Source: Epithemia pelagica
Taxonomy: Eukaryota > Bacillariophyta > Bacillariophyceae > Surirellales > Surirellaceae
DNA: 64,000 nt
NCBI GenBank assembly: GCA_946965045.2
Contig: OX337232.1
Coordinates: 3,472,001-3,536,000, forward strand
Direction of reading: 5' to 3'
Positions within the stretch are counted from its first letter, which is position 1. Each line of letters opens with the position of its first letter. This document shows positions 21,719-31,530 of this stretch, in pieces. The notes below the pieces were generated by a model that saw only the letters and a list, made by a program, of their open reading frames with translations, was not told the origin of the DNA and did not search any database. Made by a program: the position numbers and the translations under genes.

Positions 21719-22885
21719 GGTATGCTCTTGCGCCGGCTCGGTCGCAAGGCCGCCGCTGTTACTGTCCCGTTTTTGAACGTATTCCAGCACAGATGGCATG
21801 ATAATCCGGGACAAGAGTTTGGTCACGGACATGGTAACATGACAGGCATGTTCAAAACTGTGAAAGTTGTTGTTCCGGTACAGATTGGCAATAGAGGTGA
21901 TAAAGGCACGAAGTTGGTTGACGACAGCGTCATCCAGTTCGACCATGAGCGGGTCATCTTGGTTTCTTGCCGCGTCGGCATCAAATTCTGGCAGCCATAT
22001 GATTTCTTTAACCTCGTCCAAACAAATCTTGCAAGGCTGCTGAGTCCACTCCAGATTCTTGTCGATAGAATCATTCGGTGCATTCGGGTGCACTTGTTTC
22101 TCCGTATTGCGTCGTGCTAGAATTTGCTTCAAAAAGCGACATAGTACATCGACCTGCCAATCAATCAAACGCATCGTCTTACTGTCTGACGAATCCAAAA
22201 AGGTGTCATTGACAGAATCCGCAGCCGTGGACAAGTGTGCATTGGATACATCGTCTTTAATATGAAGCCAAAAGGTTTGCATTCGTCCTTTTCCCTTGGC
22301 CATGACCATATCCTGACGTGCCTTGACCCAGTGTCCCTTTCCGGCAGCGATTAACAAGTCGGCAGTTTCTTTGGACATGTGAATGCGATTTCGGCGACCG
22401 GTACTTTCAATACGAGCCTGATGCAAATTTTTTTGGGTTACAACACTCCAATCGTTTGGATAGGGTTGCTCTTGCCGAGACAAGATTACACGTACCGTTG
22501 TGTTGATGGTATCTCCAAAGAGCTGGAATCGAGCACGTTCTCCTCGGAGCCCAATAACGATTTCAAGGGTTTTTCACATCGATTACTATCAAAGGGTTTT
22601 CTAGCTTTCTCTTGTTCTTCTTGTTTTCTTGTCCCTAAAAAATGCTGTATCCTCGGTATGGAAAGGAATATAATGATAATTTAATCTTCAATAGACCTAC
22701 TACTGACTGATCCTTATAGTTAGAAACTATGCTAGTAGATTAGTGAGAGGTGACTTCTCTTTTTATCACCAAGAGGAGTAGAAGAAGATGAAAAGATCTT
22801 GCTTTTGTGCTAGCTAGTAGTTCTTCCAATCCTACGTACGTGCGTGGACGGAGCAAGAGGACGGAGCCATCAACAAGGATGCTAC

Positions 22886-23442
22886 TGTGACGACGTCACA
22901 ATTGACGCACGTCACGTGACGTGACGTAAAATTGACGACGTCACGTCAGGCCATCAGGCTGTGACGAATGACGGGAATGAAAAAAAGTGACGGGAAAAAA
23001 ATCTTTTGTGGATCTTTTGTAGTCAAACAGATACGTCGAGAAACGCACAAAAATGGCATCCAAAGTGATCCAAGGAATGAACAACAATCAACCATTGATG
23101 ATCAAGCATGGTCATAGCTATTATGTGTGCATGATCGATGTTGACTTACCGTGGTTGGATGTCAGAACCACTGCTGTGACGGAACAAGGACAAACTTTGG
23201 GGATTCATCCTTGGAAAAGGAGACAAAGTGGAGCTTCCGTCCACTTCAGGCACCATTTACAGACATCAGAGACCATTAATCATGATACATACAGTCAAAA
23301 CATCCTATTTCGATCATACATCCCTATTGTCTTATCAATATCCCAAAATTGACGAAAGTGACGGGAAAAACCTGACGGGAACATATTCCCGTCACTATTT
23401 GACGGCGTCACGTCACGGTTCTGGCCCGTGACGTGACGTAGT
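22886..23442. repeat. Two facing clusters of TGACGT/ACGTCA motifs
   Basis: Left cluster 22886-22995 and right cluster 23343-23442 are full of TGACG words, including GTGACGACGTCAC and CACGTGACGTGACG. They are roughly inverted to each other (GCTACT... on the left, ...AGTAGC on the right; both contain GTGACGGGAA), so they may be the ends of a ~560 bp foldback element. TGACGT is also the core of cAMP/CO2-responsive bZIP sites known in diatoms. A 99-codon frame (23053-23352) lies between them; it shows no recognisable domain. Confidence 0.55.
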
Positions 23443-23608
23443 AGCAAACTTGCCATCAAGATTGACTTTCATCCGTTGACTACTTTAGTACTCATGCTGG
23501 CCGGCTCGGCTGCTCATCAGCCAGACTACCGAGCAACAGACAGACGCTTGAGACACGAAACACAAAACAAAACCAACAACAAACAACAAACAACAACACA
23601 CCACCACC

Positions 23609-24364
23609 ATGGCAGAAGCAACCAAAGAAGACGCCGCGAGCCCCACGAGCTCCACGGCCGCGGAAAGTATGATTCGTTTGTTGTACCTGGAAATAATTCG
23701 GAAGGACGATTACAAGCAGTGGAAAAAGGATCCGCAGCTGTGTCCACGGCCTCAGGTTTCGATGAACACGATTGATGACAGCACGCCGGAAGTGATCCAA
23801 GAACGCTTCGACATCTCTCATCTCTCGGAGCACTTGACGATTTGGGAGAAGCAAATACCTAAAGTTCAGCCATTTTTCTCTTTCTCCGATGTGAATGTTA
23901 TGACGGAAAATTCACCAAAGCGCACTTTCCAGTACGAGATGGACGGTCTCACCTGGAGTTGCGAGTATTTCGTCAAGACGTGGGTCTCAAAAGCCGATAA
24001 CTTGATGAAGATTTTGGTCATTCACCTTCCAAATGACGGGTTTTTCTATGTCAACGAATACGCCGTGGACGAGATTGTGGGAAAGATCAAGAAAAAGGGT
24101 CAGAAGAACAGTCGCCACAAACACACGTGCTTTGAAGACTGGGTCGTGCTTGAGAAAACGATTTGGAACAAGCTGAAACCTTTCGAGACTTTTATGGCAA
24201 CATGGTGTGGGAATGATTATGACCCTCAACGAGTCGAGAAGACGGCCTTGTACCATTCTGGTGCCAACCGAGTCGACATATGCATGCGTATGGATCACAT
24301 AGCAATTGAATTCTCGTTTGAGCACAGCTTCCCGGTTGCGCTGGAAGACGACTTCTGGGACTAA
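23609..24364 (+). CDS. Hypothetical protein (251 aa)
   Basis: ATG 23609 lies in a good context (CACCACCATGGCA) and the frame is open for 251 codons to TAA at 24362. The protein is soluble, Trp- and Phe-rich (YEMDGLTWSCEYFVKTW, HLPNDGFFYVNEYAVDEI, HTCFEDWVVLEKTIWNKL) with no signal peptide or membrane segment. I do not recognise a family. It sits in the insert inside the dead cyclase paralogue, on the opposite strand, and appears undamaged. The TGACGT cluster ends about 165 bp upstream and could serve as its promoter; this is inference. Confidence 0.6.
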   Translation: MAEATKEDAASPTSSTAAESMIRLLYLEIIRKDDYKQWKKDPQLCPRPQVSMNTIDDSTPEVIQERFDISHLSEHLTIWEKQIPKVQPFFSFSDVNVMTENSPKRTFQYEMDGLTWSCEYFVKTWVSKADNLMKILVIHLPNDGFFYVNEYAVDEIVGKIKKKGQKNSRHKHTCFEDWVVLEKTIWNKLKPFETFMATWCGNDYDPQRVEKTALYHSGANRVDICMRMDHIAIEFSFEHSFPVALEDDFWD

Positions 24365-26532
24365 GGGACGGAAAATCAAACATACCTGGTACGGTACCTC
24401 GTTTCGTAGTCGAATGCACGGTTTAATAATATTAAAATATTGGGTGGGTAATGATATTCATTCTCGTCTTTGCCTTTGAAGTTTGTACTGCCGTCACTGT
24501 CAAGATATAAAAAGACACATTATGCAAGGAAACGTGAGAACAGCGTTCCAACAATCACACAACCATGAGAGTCGAACAACAACACTCTGATAGTACGCAC
24601 CACTTCCACTGTGCAAACCAATTCGAACACCGAGGTCACCCGTATCAGGTCCCAAGGTCATTTCCAAACCCTTGACCACCTCTTGAGTCGTCAAAAGGCA
24701 TCCATGGCAAACCGGGCCATCACCACCGCATGGTCTTTGCGCTTTTCGGGAAGTCCAGCAACCGCCACATAGCAATCACCGACCGTCTCGACCTTGAAGA
24801 CTCGACGTTTTTGGGCGAGACGGTCCAGGGAGCTAAAGACATTTTCCAACAGGGTAAAGACTTGGGTCGGCTCTCGCATGGACGACCAGGCGGTAAAGTC
24901 GGTAATATCGGCAAACATGATGGTCGTCTCCAAAAAGAGATCAGCAATCGGTGTGTTGAGTCCAGCGGCGGCATCTTCATCCATGATTCCACCATCCAAC
25001 AAGTTTTGCAGTTTGCCCATGTGCGACGTCATGTGATGATTCTTTTTCTTGTTGTTATTGGCGGGTTGATCCAAGAGACGGTCTCGAATATTACTGGGAA
25101 AGAGGGATGAGACGAGAGCATTGGATTTGGCCGCATTGGCCACCACCTTGGTATTGCGCTTGCGTTGAAACAAATCGTAGGCCAAGAAGGCGGTCACCAT
25201 GGACAAAAAGACTGCTCCGACGACGACCGTCAAGGAAATGGGGCTGGAGGACTTGTAATCATCTTCAAATTCTTGAGACGGATATACGTTGACGGTGTAG
25301 ATACACGCGCCGGCCTTTCGGGCCGCTTCCACATTGCCGTAGGTATTGAAATCGGCGGAAAGTTTGTAGGAGTCATAGGCCGTGTCATGAAGATCCCCAC
25401 TGCCAACGTAACGAGCTTCCTTTCCTTCTATTTCCCAGGTGGCTGTATCGTTGCAGGTGTTTTCGAGAACAAGATAAATTCCTCGAACGTCATCGGGAAG
25501 AATGTCCGAGAAATGTACATTCCATCGCAACAAAATGAGGAGCTCTCCGACAACCTTCTTGGATTCTTGATCAAACGAATCGTAGAGCGGCTGGTAATAA
25601 AAGGAATCGGGTTCCACTGTGTCAGAAGGGTAGAGCAGGTCCACAAACTCCTGACTCAGCACCTCGCCCACGACTCCTTGTCCCAGAGTCTCCATGATAT
25701 TGTGAAGAAGGAGAGTGTCTGGCAAGGAGAAGGAATCATAGTTAATAAGTGGCGACACGGGAAGTGGATCGGCCTGCCAGACGGGTAGAAAGGGCCCTGT
25801 CGCATTCCAGTCGTAAGCCTTGGGTTGAAAATCACTGTTAAAACTCCAGATATCGGGGAAAAAGGGCGATCCCTCGTACCAATCAAGATTGGACATGACG
25901 TATTGAACCCATTGCATTCTGTCCTGTGGTTCCACAACGGGTAGCAAAAAGAATCCAACCGAAATGGTTTGGCGACGGAGATTTTGAGCGTGAACCTTGA
26001 AATCGGGGATTGTCACAAAGGGCCAATCGGTATCCGACTGTCGCACTGTCGTTGTGATTTGATCGGCAAAATCCTTGCAACTGGTACGAATGGTGGACGC
26101 ACTAAAGGTGGACGATTCCAAAAGCGTCGTCGCAAATTGTTTGAACTGAAAACAAGCATGTCAGAAGGCATGTCAACAAATAAAGAGTCAAAACTGCACC
26201 AAACAAGAGAGAGAGGAACGTACCGAGTCTTCAAAATCGTCTTCTTCTTCATTGGTTAGGAAAATTGAGGTGAGGGTTGTGACGGCTCCTCCCACCAACA
26301 ACATGGCAACAATGACAACCCATCGCCAGTTGCGGACAACTTTGGTTTCTTCACGAATAATCTTTTTGATTTCTTCCACTTCATCTCGAGAATTGGAGGT
26401 GGTGGACAAGCGGTTAGTTTCGTCATCATCCTCCTCGATGTCATCTTCTTGTATCACGTTACTGTGCTTGTCGTCCAAAGACTTTTCCTGGAGCGGATAT
26501 TGTTCCGAAACAACAACTTCCTTCACCATGGT

Positions 26533-27402
26533 TTCGTTGTGGAGAGGGTGTCAAACTCGTCGTCGTGCCGATCTCGTCGTGAGTGATTTTTCTGTTTAGT
26601 CGCCTAGAAGCAGCATTTCAAGAAATATTATGGTATGGCTGACGAAGTGAACTCTACGAATAATTAAACCCCCGAACTAGGAATAGAGGATGGATGCTAC
26701 ACCCTTTTCCTCAATTCATTTATCCAGTACTTTTTTCATATACTTCTTCCCATGAACGAGCGCCTGGAAGTGATGTACGATTGCTTCCCAGAAATTTATT
26801 CCGCCCTTTGCTAATTGGTAGGTACTGTAAGGACGTGTTAAATAATAATCCGGCAAAAACGCTTAAGCAATCATGTTGGGTAAGTGTGGTGAAGTCCACC
26901 AGAATTCGTCACATTGGATGGACTTGGAATCGAGCTCTGATCTTTGGACTATTTGGATAGCTCCTACAATATCGATCTCTATAAATTGTAGAGAGAGCCT
27001 CGCAAAACCCTCCAGGTTGTCTCCAGTCTCCAGCTCCAAAAGTTAGTTAGTTAGTTAGTTAGTTGGATCGACTACTAGAGGAGTAGGTAGGAAATACAAC
27101 CAATGTAGTATTTTCTCCAGTAGGCTCTAGGTGAAGGCAGTAGACGAGGTTGTGGTATTGCGCGAGCACATAGTGGTATCTACACACTGCCCTCTTAGGA
27201 CTACTGTGGTATATCATACAACCAACTGTCGTACTTTTGGCTGTTTTTTTAGGCCGTAAAAGACAACTAGTTTGACGCACATACTGTGGGTAAAAGTACA
27301 GTCAATACAACCTTACAACCAACCATCACAAATTCAAGAGAGCGACAAAAGAGCAACAATCATCCCTACTGGCGAACAACAAATTTCTACAAGACAAACA
27401 GG
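26533..27402. other. Region between cyclase paralogue and Crypton gene
   Basis: No gene. At 26757-26890 there is a third, diverged copy of the sequence that begins both duplication units (GAGCGCCTGGAAGTG, TTTGCTAATTGGTAG, ATCCGGCAA-AACGCTTA, GCAATCAT, GGGT). At 27040-27063 is a (TTAG)n microsatellite. The 5' untranslated part of the Crypton gene probably lies at the right end. Confidence 0.5.
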
Positions 27403-29595
27403 ATGCCTCGAACCAAGAATGACTACAAACCCTACCTTGTTGCAATGATGAGCCATCTGGATGGACGGACCTACAGCCAAGGAACGCAGTTCTCAAGGGA
27501 GCAGTTGTTGCGACTCAAACCAGTAGACATAGTGAGATGGATGAATTTCAAGACGTTTGGGGTTGATGATCCACCAATTGATGCCAATCCAACACATGCA
27601 CGCTCATCATCAATACTATATTGGAAGAAGGCCATTTCATCGTTCATGCCATGCCGACTTCCGCACTGGAATGAAGAATCTATGTCAGGCAACCCAACAA
27701 AGTCCCAAGAGGTTAATGACCTTATCACGCGCGTGAGAAAGAAGGAAGTTCGCAAGCAAGGAGTTGAGTCGAAAGCTCGCCGTCCTTTGACCGAGGGTGA
27801 GTTCCGCCAGGTGCAGATCATCCTTCGAGAGAGTCCAGAGAATGGCCACATAACTTGGTATGGCATACCAGGTTTTGTGAATTTTCTAAGTCACATGATT
27901 GCACGCCCTGACTGCGTGAGCCAGTGGAAAAAAGAGCTCCTAGAGCCACATGATGTTTATCCTGAGTTTGCTGTCAAGGCGCAACTCTCATGGGCTAAGA
28001 ATGTGCAACAAGAGGGAGACGCACCATGGCAGATTGTTCTTGGCTCTCGGGATCCATTTTTCTGTGTTTTCATTGGCCTTGCCATATGGCTTGAGTTTTT
28101 TCTATCAAGTCAATCGGGCCCTTTATTGACTCCCTATGTTTTCGCATTCACAACGGACACAAGAGTACCCAAAGGAGGTGAAGCAACAAATGACTATGTC
28201 CGAGAAGTGCTGACCAAACTCTATGCCAGCAGTGAATTTGTTAGAGAGCGTGGTGGGCTATTGGGAGCTTATAGTATACGCAAATTTGGCTCAACAAGAG
28301 CTAGGCGAGGAGGTGCATCAAAGGATGAAAAGGACTATAGAGGTCGCTGGAAGAAGAATCGCCGCGTTTCGGATGTCTATGATGACGCTGAACTGCCATA
28401 CCCAGATGGCAAGGTTGCGGCATTGTTGTGTCCAGGAGGACCCTGCAGCTACCGAATCAAGACAAACAGTTGTGTCACGAATGATTGGATACTAGATCAT
28501 GTTGTGCCATCTATTGCTGGCTCTGTGTACGGAAGGACTTTAGCTACAATTTTGGGGAAGGCTCTTCTATGGGTAATTTTTTCAGACAAGAAACACTGGG
28601 TCCCTCCAGCAATTGTTGCCCGCGTTACTGATGCCTATAGAGAGCTTGTGGGTGAAGAGGATACATCAGGAGCCCTTGCTAATCCTGTGGAAAAGAAACT
28701 TCTTGTTGTCACTGGTGATGACGCAACGCTTGTCATAACCGAAATCAATGCGACACCAGCTGCTGCATCACTTGGGGTTTCAACAGCTCCTGCACCAGCG
28801 CAAGACAATAATGTTGAAGGGCAAGCGCCCATTCCAAATGATGAACCACCCTTGCAGCAACCAGTTGTCTTGGGAGGACACACGGAGAGCCAGACTTCCC
28901 GGCAACTGCTTCATACGATTGTCAACCAACTCAACACAATCCAGTCTTCTATGTCAGCAATGGCTGAATCCATTGTAGAAGGAAGAGAAACTGACAGAGC
29001 AATGATGCAGAGTCAGTTTCGAATCGTTCACTCAAACATGCGCCGCATTTCTCAGGAACCACTCCGCCTCTTGCGTCGTGCAATACGAGGAAACAATCAA
29101 CAAAATGGAAATCAAAGAAACAATCATGCCAACAATAATAATGAGAACAATGCACCAGTATATCAGAATAATTTTGGAGGTAATGGTGCTGGTGGTGCTG
29201 TTCTTGCGGGTGGACAGCCACTTGGTGAGCAGCATGGTGCAGAAAATTTTGATGGTGATGCTGTCGGAGTGGCAAACCCACTAGTGCTTGCAGAGCTTTC
29301 TCCAACTCCAAGAAACTTGTACACTCTCTGGGAGGAATACATGGTAGGGATTGGTGGTAGAAAACCTGCAAGGATGTTTAGCAGACAGGAAAGAGGCCGG
29401 TGTAAGCACAAGTATCACAGAAGAAAAATTGTTTGGGATCGGATTGCACTGTTAATCAATGCTGGACTTACTTCACACATGGCCTGTGACAGAATTTATG
29501 ATGTGTATGGCCATGGAGCCACGGTCACAACAATCATCAATGCTCTCAAAAAAGATATTAGAGAGAATTCACTTGATGACAGGTTAAGAGTATGA
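27403..29595 (+). CDS. Crypton-type tyrosine recombinase with GCR1-like C-terminal domain (730 aa)
   Basis: First in-frame ATG at 27403 (MPRTKNDYK). Residues ~45-290 form a helical region. The recombinase core at ~285-340 reads GAYSIRKFGSTRA, RGRWKKNRRVSDVYDD, matching the H-x-x-R, W and Tyr positions of tyrosine recombinases, with Tyr in place of His; then PYPDGKVAALLCPGGPCSY. The Arg I position seems to be Glu (AIWLEFFL). An Asn/Gln-rich linker precedes a C-terminal block (LWEEYMVGIGGRKPARMF, RRKIVWDRI, DVYGHGATVTTIINALKKD) that resembles the GCR1_C DNA-binding domain known from Cryptons. If Arg I is truly lost it may not recombine and could be domesticated. Element ends are not visible, as expected for Cryptons. 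Confidence 0.75.
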   Translation: MPRTKNDYKPYLVAMMSHLDGRTYSQGTQFSREQLLRLKPVDIVRWMNFKTFGVDDPPIDANPTHARSSSILYWKKAISSFMPCRLPHWNEESMSGNPTKSQEVNDLITRVRKKEVRKQGVESKARRPLTEGEFRQVQIILRESPENGHITWYGIPGFVNFLSHMIARPDCVSQWKKELLEPHDVYPEFAVKAQLSWAKNVQQEGDAPWQIVLGSRDPFFCVFIGLAIWLEFFLSSQSGPLLTPYVFAFTTDTRVPKGGEATNDYVREVLTKLYASSEFVRERGGLLGAYSIRKFGSTRARRGGASKDEKDYRGRWKKNRRVSDVYDDAELPYPDGKVAALLCPGGPCSYRIKTNSCVTNDWILDHVVPSIAGSVYGRTLATILGKALLWVIFSDKKHWVPPAIVARVTDAYRELVGEEDTSGALANPVEKKLLVVTGDDATLVITEINATPAAASLGVSTAPAPAQDNNVEGQAPIPNDEPPLQQPVVLGGHTESQTSRQLLHTIVNQLNTIQSSMSAMAESIVEGRETDRAMMQSQFRIVHSNMRRISQEPLRLLRRAIRGNNQQNGNQRNNHANNNNENNAPVYQNNFGGNGAGGAVLAGGQPLGEQHGAENFDGDAVGVANPLVLAELSPTPRNLYTLWEEYMVGIGGRKPARMFSRQERGRCKHKYHRRKIVWDRIALLINAGLTSHMACDRIYDVYGHGATVTTIINALKKDIRENSLDDRLRV

Positions 29596-29656
29596 TTGTT
29601 GCTGCGGCTTCACCTGAAACTAGACTTTTATGTAATCTATGCTACCTGGGACAAAG

Positions 29657-29951
29657 TAGGTGTAATTGGAAAGGGCGGTAAAGATCTAGGTGACAAAGGA
29701 GGAGTAATTGGAAAGGGCCGTAAAAATCTAGGTAGGTGACAAAGGAGGAGTAATTGGAAAGGGCGGTAAAGATCTAGGTCACAAAGGAAGAGTAATTGGA
29801 AAGGGCGGTAAAGATCTAGGTAGGTGACAAAGGAGGAGTAATTGGAAAGTGCGGTAAAGATCTAGGTGACAAAGTAGGTGTAATTGGAAAGGGCGGCAAA
29901 GATCTAGGTCACAAAGGAAGAGTAATTGGAAAGGGCGGTAAAGATCTAGGT
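29657..29951. repeat. Seven-copy tandem repeat, 42-47 bp unit
   Basis: The unit contains GTAATTGGAAAGGGCGG, TAAAGATCTAGGT and GACAAAGGAGGA; copies begin near 29660, 29702, 29748, 29790, 29837, 29879 and 29921. Unit length varies by an optional AGGT. It starts 62 bp after the Crypton stop codon. Confidence 0.9.
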
Positions 29952-30650
29952 ACATGGAGTATCTTGATTGATGAGGGGATAGCCTAGCAAGATATTGCCA
30001 GTAGGAAATCTCCGTACACCATACATACGAGAACTTGTGTACTGTCTCTACACGGTTGCACTATTTGTTGCATTCTTTCACACTACCAAAGGAATACCTC
30101 TAGTACAACCATCGACCATAATGGACGACAACGACACCAACAGAAAGTTGTAGTCTCCCACATGGCGCATGGCAGTACCAAGCTACCTAGCTAGTAGGTA
30201 GGAGTAGTTCAGGTGTGATCCATACGCAAGAAGAAGAGCTCTTGGAGGCTGTCTCTGTCTCCCAACAAGCACGAGGGGTCACCAGATCATCATGATGAAA
30301 GATCTACCCCTACCTCTCGGTAGCTTTTTTTATTGTCTCTCTCTCTCTGGGTTGTTCTTTTGTTGCAATCGTCAGAGTTTCATGACATTTTCCTGTCGAA
30401 TGTGCATAGGACTGTAGTAGCTGTAGAAATAGTATTAGTATTATAAAACATGTCCAAATCCAAAAGAAGAGAAGGCGAAGTTTGCCTCGCTGGAAATGAG
30501 AGTAGGTTGCCCGCTGTGTTTCCAGTTTCGATCCAGGTACCAAGTACCAAATACCAAAGTGTCCAACCTGTCCGCCGTGAACCCATCGTGCTGTCCGGTT
30601 CATCCTCTTGCGAATTGAGATATGAGATGCTGTTCGGATTGAGTGTGTTG
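29952..30650. other. Intergenic, no gene seen
   Basis: A CT-rich stretch (TCTCTCTCTCTCT at about 30336) and short direct repeats such as CTAGGTAGGTGAC-like words are present. No coding frame is convincing. Confidence 0.5.
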
Positions 30651-31153
30651 TAGAGGTCTGTCTCGCAACACGCGGTCAATCATCTCCAGCGCTGGAGAAT
30701 CCCCAGCAGCGATTTTCTGCTGCGTGTAGGATAAGCGCCACATTGATCACCATACACTCTAACTGCTGGATGTCATTCATTTGCTCCGCACTGGTCATTA
30801 CTGGCCCTGTGTCATTCATTTGCTCCACACTCCCCAATGTCTGATTGCAATGATAATGATGACTCATCAAAGGTGGAAGAGCTTGACATCGATAGCACTC
30901 CGAAGGACATCCAGAAAAAGAAGGTTCTCTCGGATGGATACACAGGCCATTTCCTACGTGAGAATTGGGAACATGTGTTCTCGCCATAGATAAGTTCCCT
31001 AGTACTCCTAGGAGTAGCTTGGAGCTAAGCTTTTTCATTCAAGTAGCACAGGTAGTCTTTTCTCAAGCGGATCAGCTGGAGAAGCTCCAGCAGAGCCGTC
31101 TCCAGCGCCTACCTAGATCCAGCAGAGAAGACCTGTTGCGAGACAGACCTCTA
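30651..31153. mobile_element. hAT-like MITE, 503 bp
   Basis: Perfect 20 bp inverted ends (TAGAGGTCTGTCTCGCAACA) with further partial pairing inside (CTCCAGCGC, CCAGCAG words). GTGTGTTG is duplicated at 30643-30650 and 31154-31161, an 8 bp target duplication as made by hAT transposases. No transposase is encoded. Confidence 0.88.
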
Positions 31154-31530
31154 GTGTGTTGGGGAGTTGGGGACCTTTCGGATATCCTATGTCCTATGGT
31201 GTCCAGTCCAATCACAGAACAGTCCGAAGTGGTAGGGTGTAGTCCTAATAGTTCTATGTAAACTTAGATAATGACAAACAAACTGGTAGATCCTTCAACA
31301 ATCGAACCAAACCAAGATAGTTTCGCTTGCCCCTACAAAGTTGCAAGCCAAGAGTGCGTGGTACGTGGTACTTCTTATGGATGATGACGCCGCCCCCGGG
31401 AACGAGCTCTCCACTCTCCAATCAGGGTTTGGGTCCGTCTGTCCCCCGTCCTCAGTCGCGCTTCGGAGTCCTGTCACCCGTGTCACACAAACGATTCTTT
31501 TCTGGAACAGCAAACGTTCCGCAACCGACC

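Larger units (their letters stand above)
22549..24487. other. 1.9 kb insertion in the cyclase paralogue carrying an intact gene
   Basis: Homology to copy 1 stops at TTCTCCTCGGA (exon 3) and resumes at CTGCCGTCA (intron 2 acceptor region). The segment between has a TGACGT-rich inverted cluster (about 22886-23442) and a complete 251-codon gene. No clear TIR or target duplication marks the outer ends, so the mechanism is unknown. Confidence 0.7.
14559..26529 (-). pseudogene. Paralogue of the cyclase-PDE gene, disrupted
   Basis: All six exons of the gene at 4771-8821 can be followed: 26224-26529, ~24603-26145, a remnant 22496-22548, 21724-22417 plus 15327-15625, 15052-15233 and 14559-14958, with GT-AG borders kept. 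Three lesions break it. One base is missing at about 24692 (GTCAAAAGG against GTCAACAAGG), which shifts the frame in the cyclase domain. About 1.9 kb replaces the junction of intron 2 and exon 3 (22549-24487). A copia element sits in exon 4, within the PDE domain, between its two metal-binding regions. Membrane segments, both cyclase Asp and the PDE HDVDHTG motif are still readable, so inactivation is recent. Confidence 0.9.
9007..26532. repeat. Tandem segmental duplication, copy 2, enlarged by nested insertions
   Basis: Second copy of 1922-8707. Aligning the two by eye locates these insertions: MITE 9130-9602; a composite insert ~10378-12812 containing TIR element 10571-12607; TIR element 12867-14107; copia element 15626-21718; insert ~22549-24487. 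The remaining sequence follows copy 1 closely, including all exon-intron borders of the cyclase gene. Confidence 0.85.

Noticed and set aside
27040-27063. (TTAG)n as a telomere-like repeat
   Set aside because: About five units only, with no further array; a simple microsatellite.
29657-29951. CRISPR-like array
   Set aside because: The units are contiguous tandem repeats without unique spacers, and the genome is eukaryotic.
31327-31530. N-terminal extension of ATG7 from TTG 31327
   Set aside because: TTG is not an expected eukaryotic start, and ATG7 similarity begins only after the ATG at 31531.
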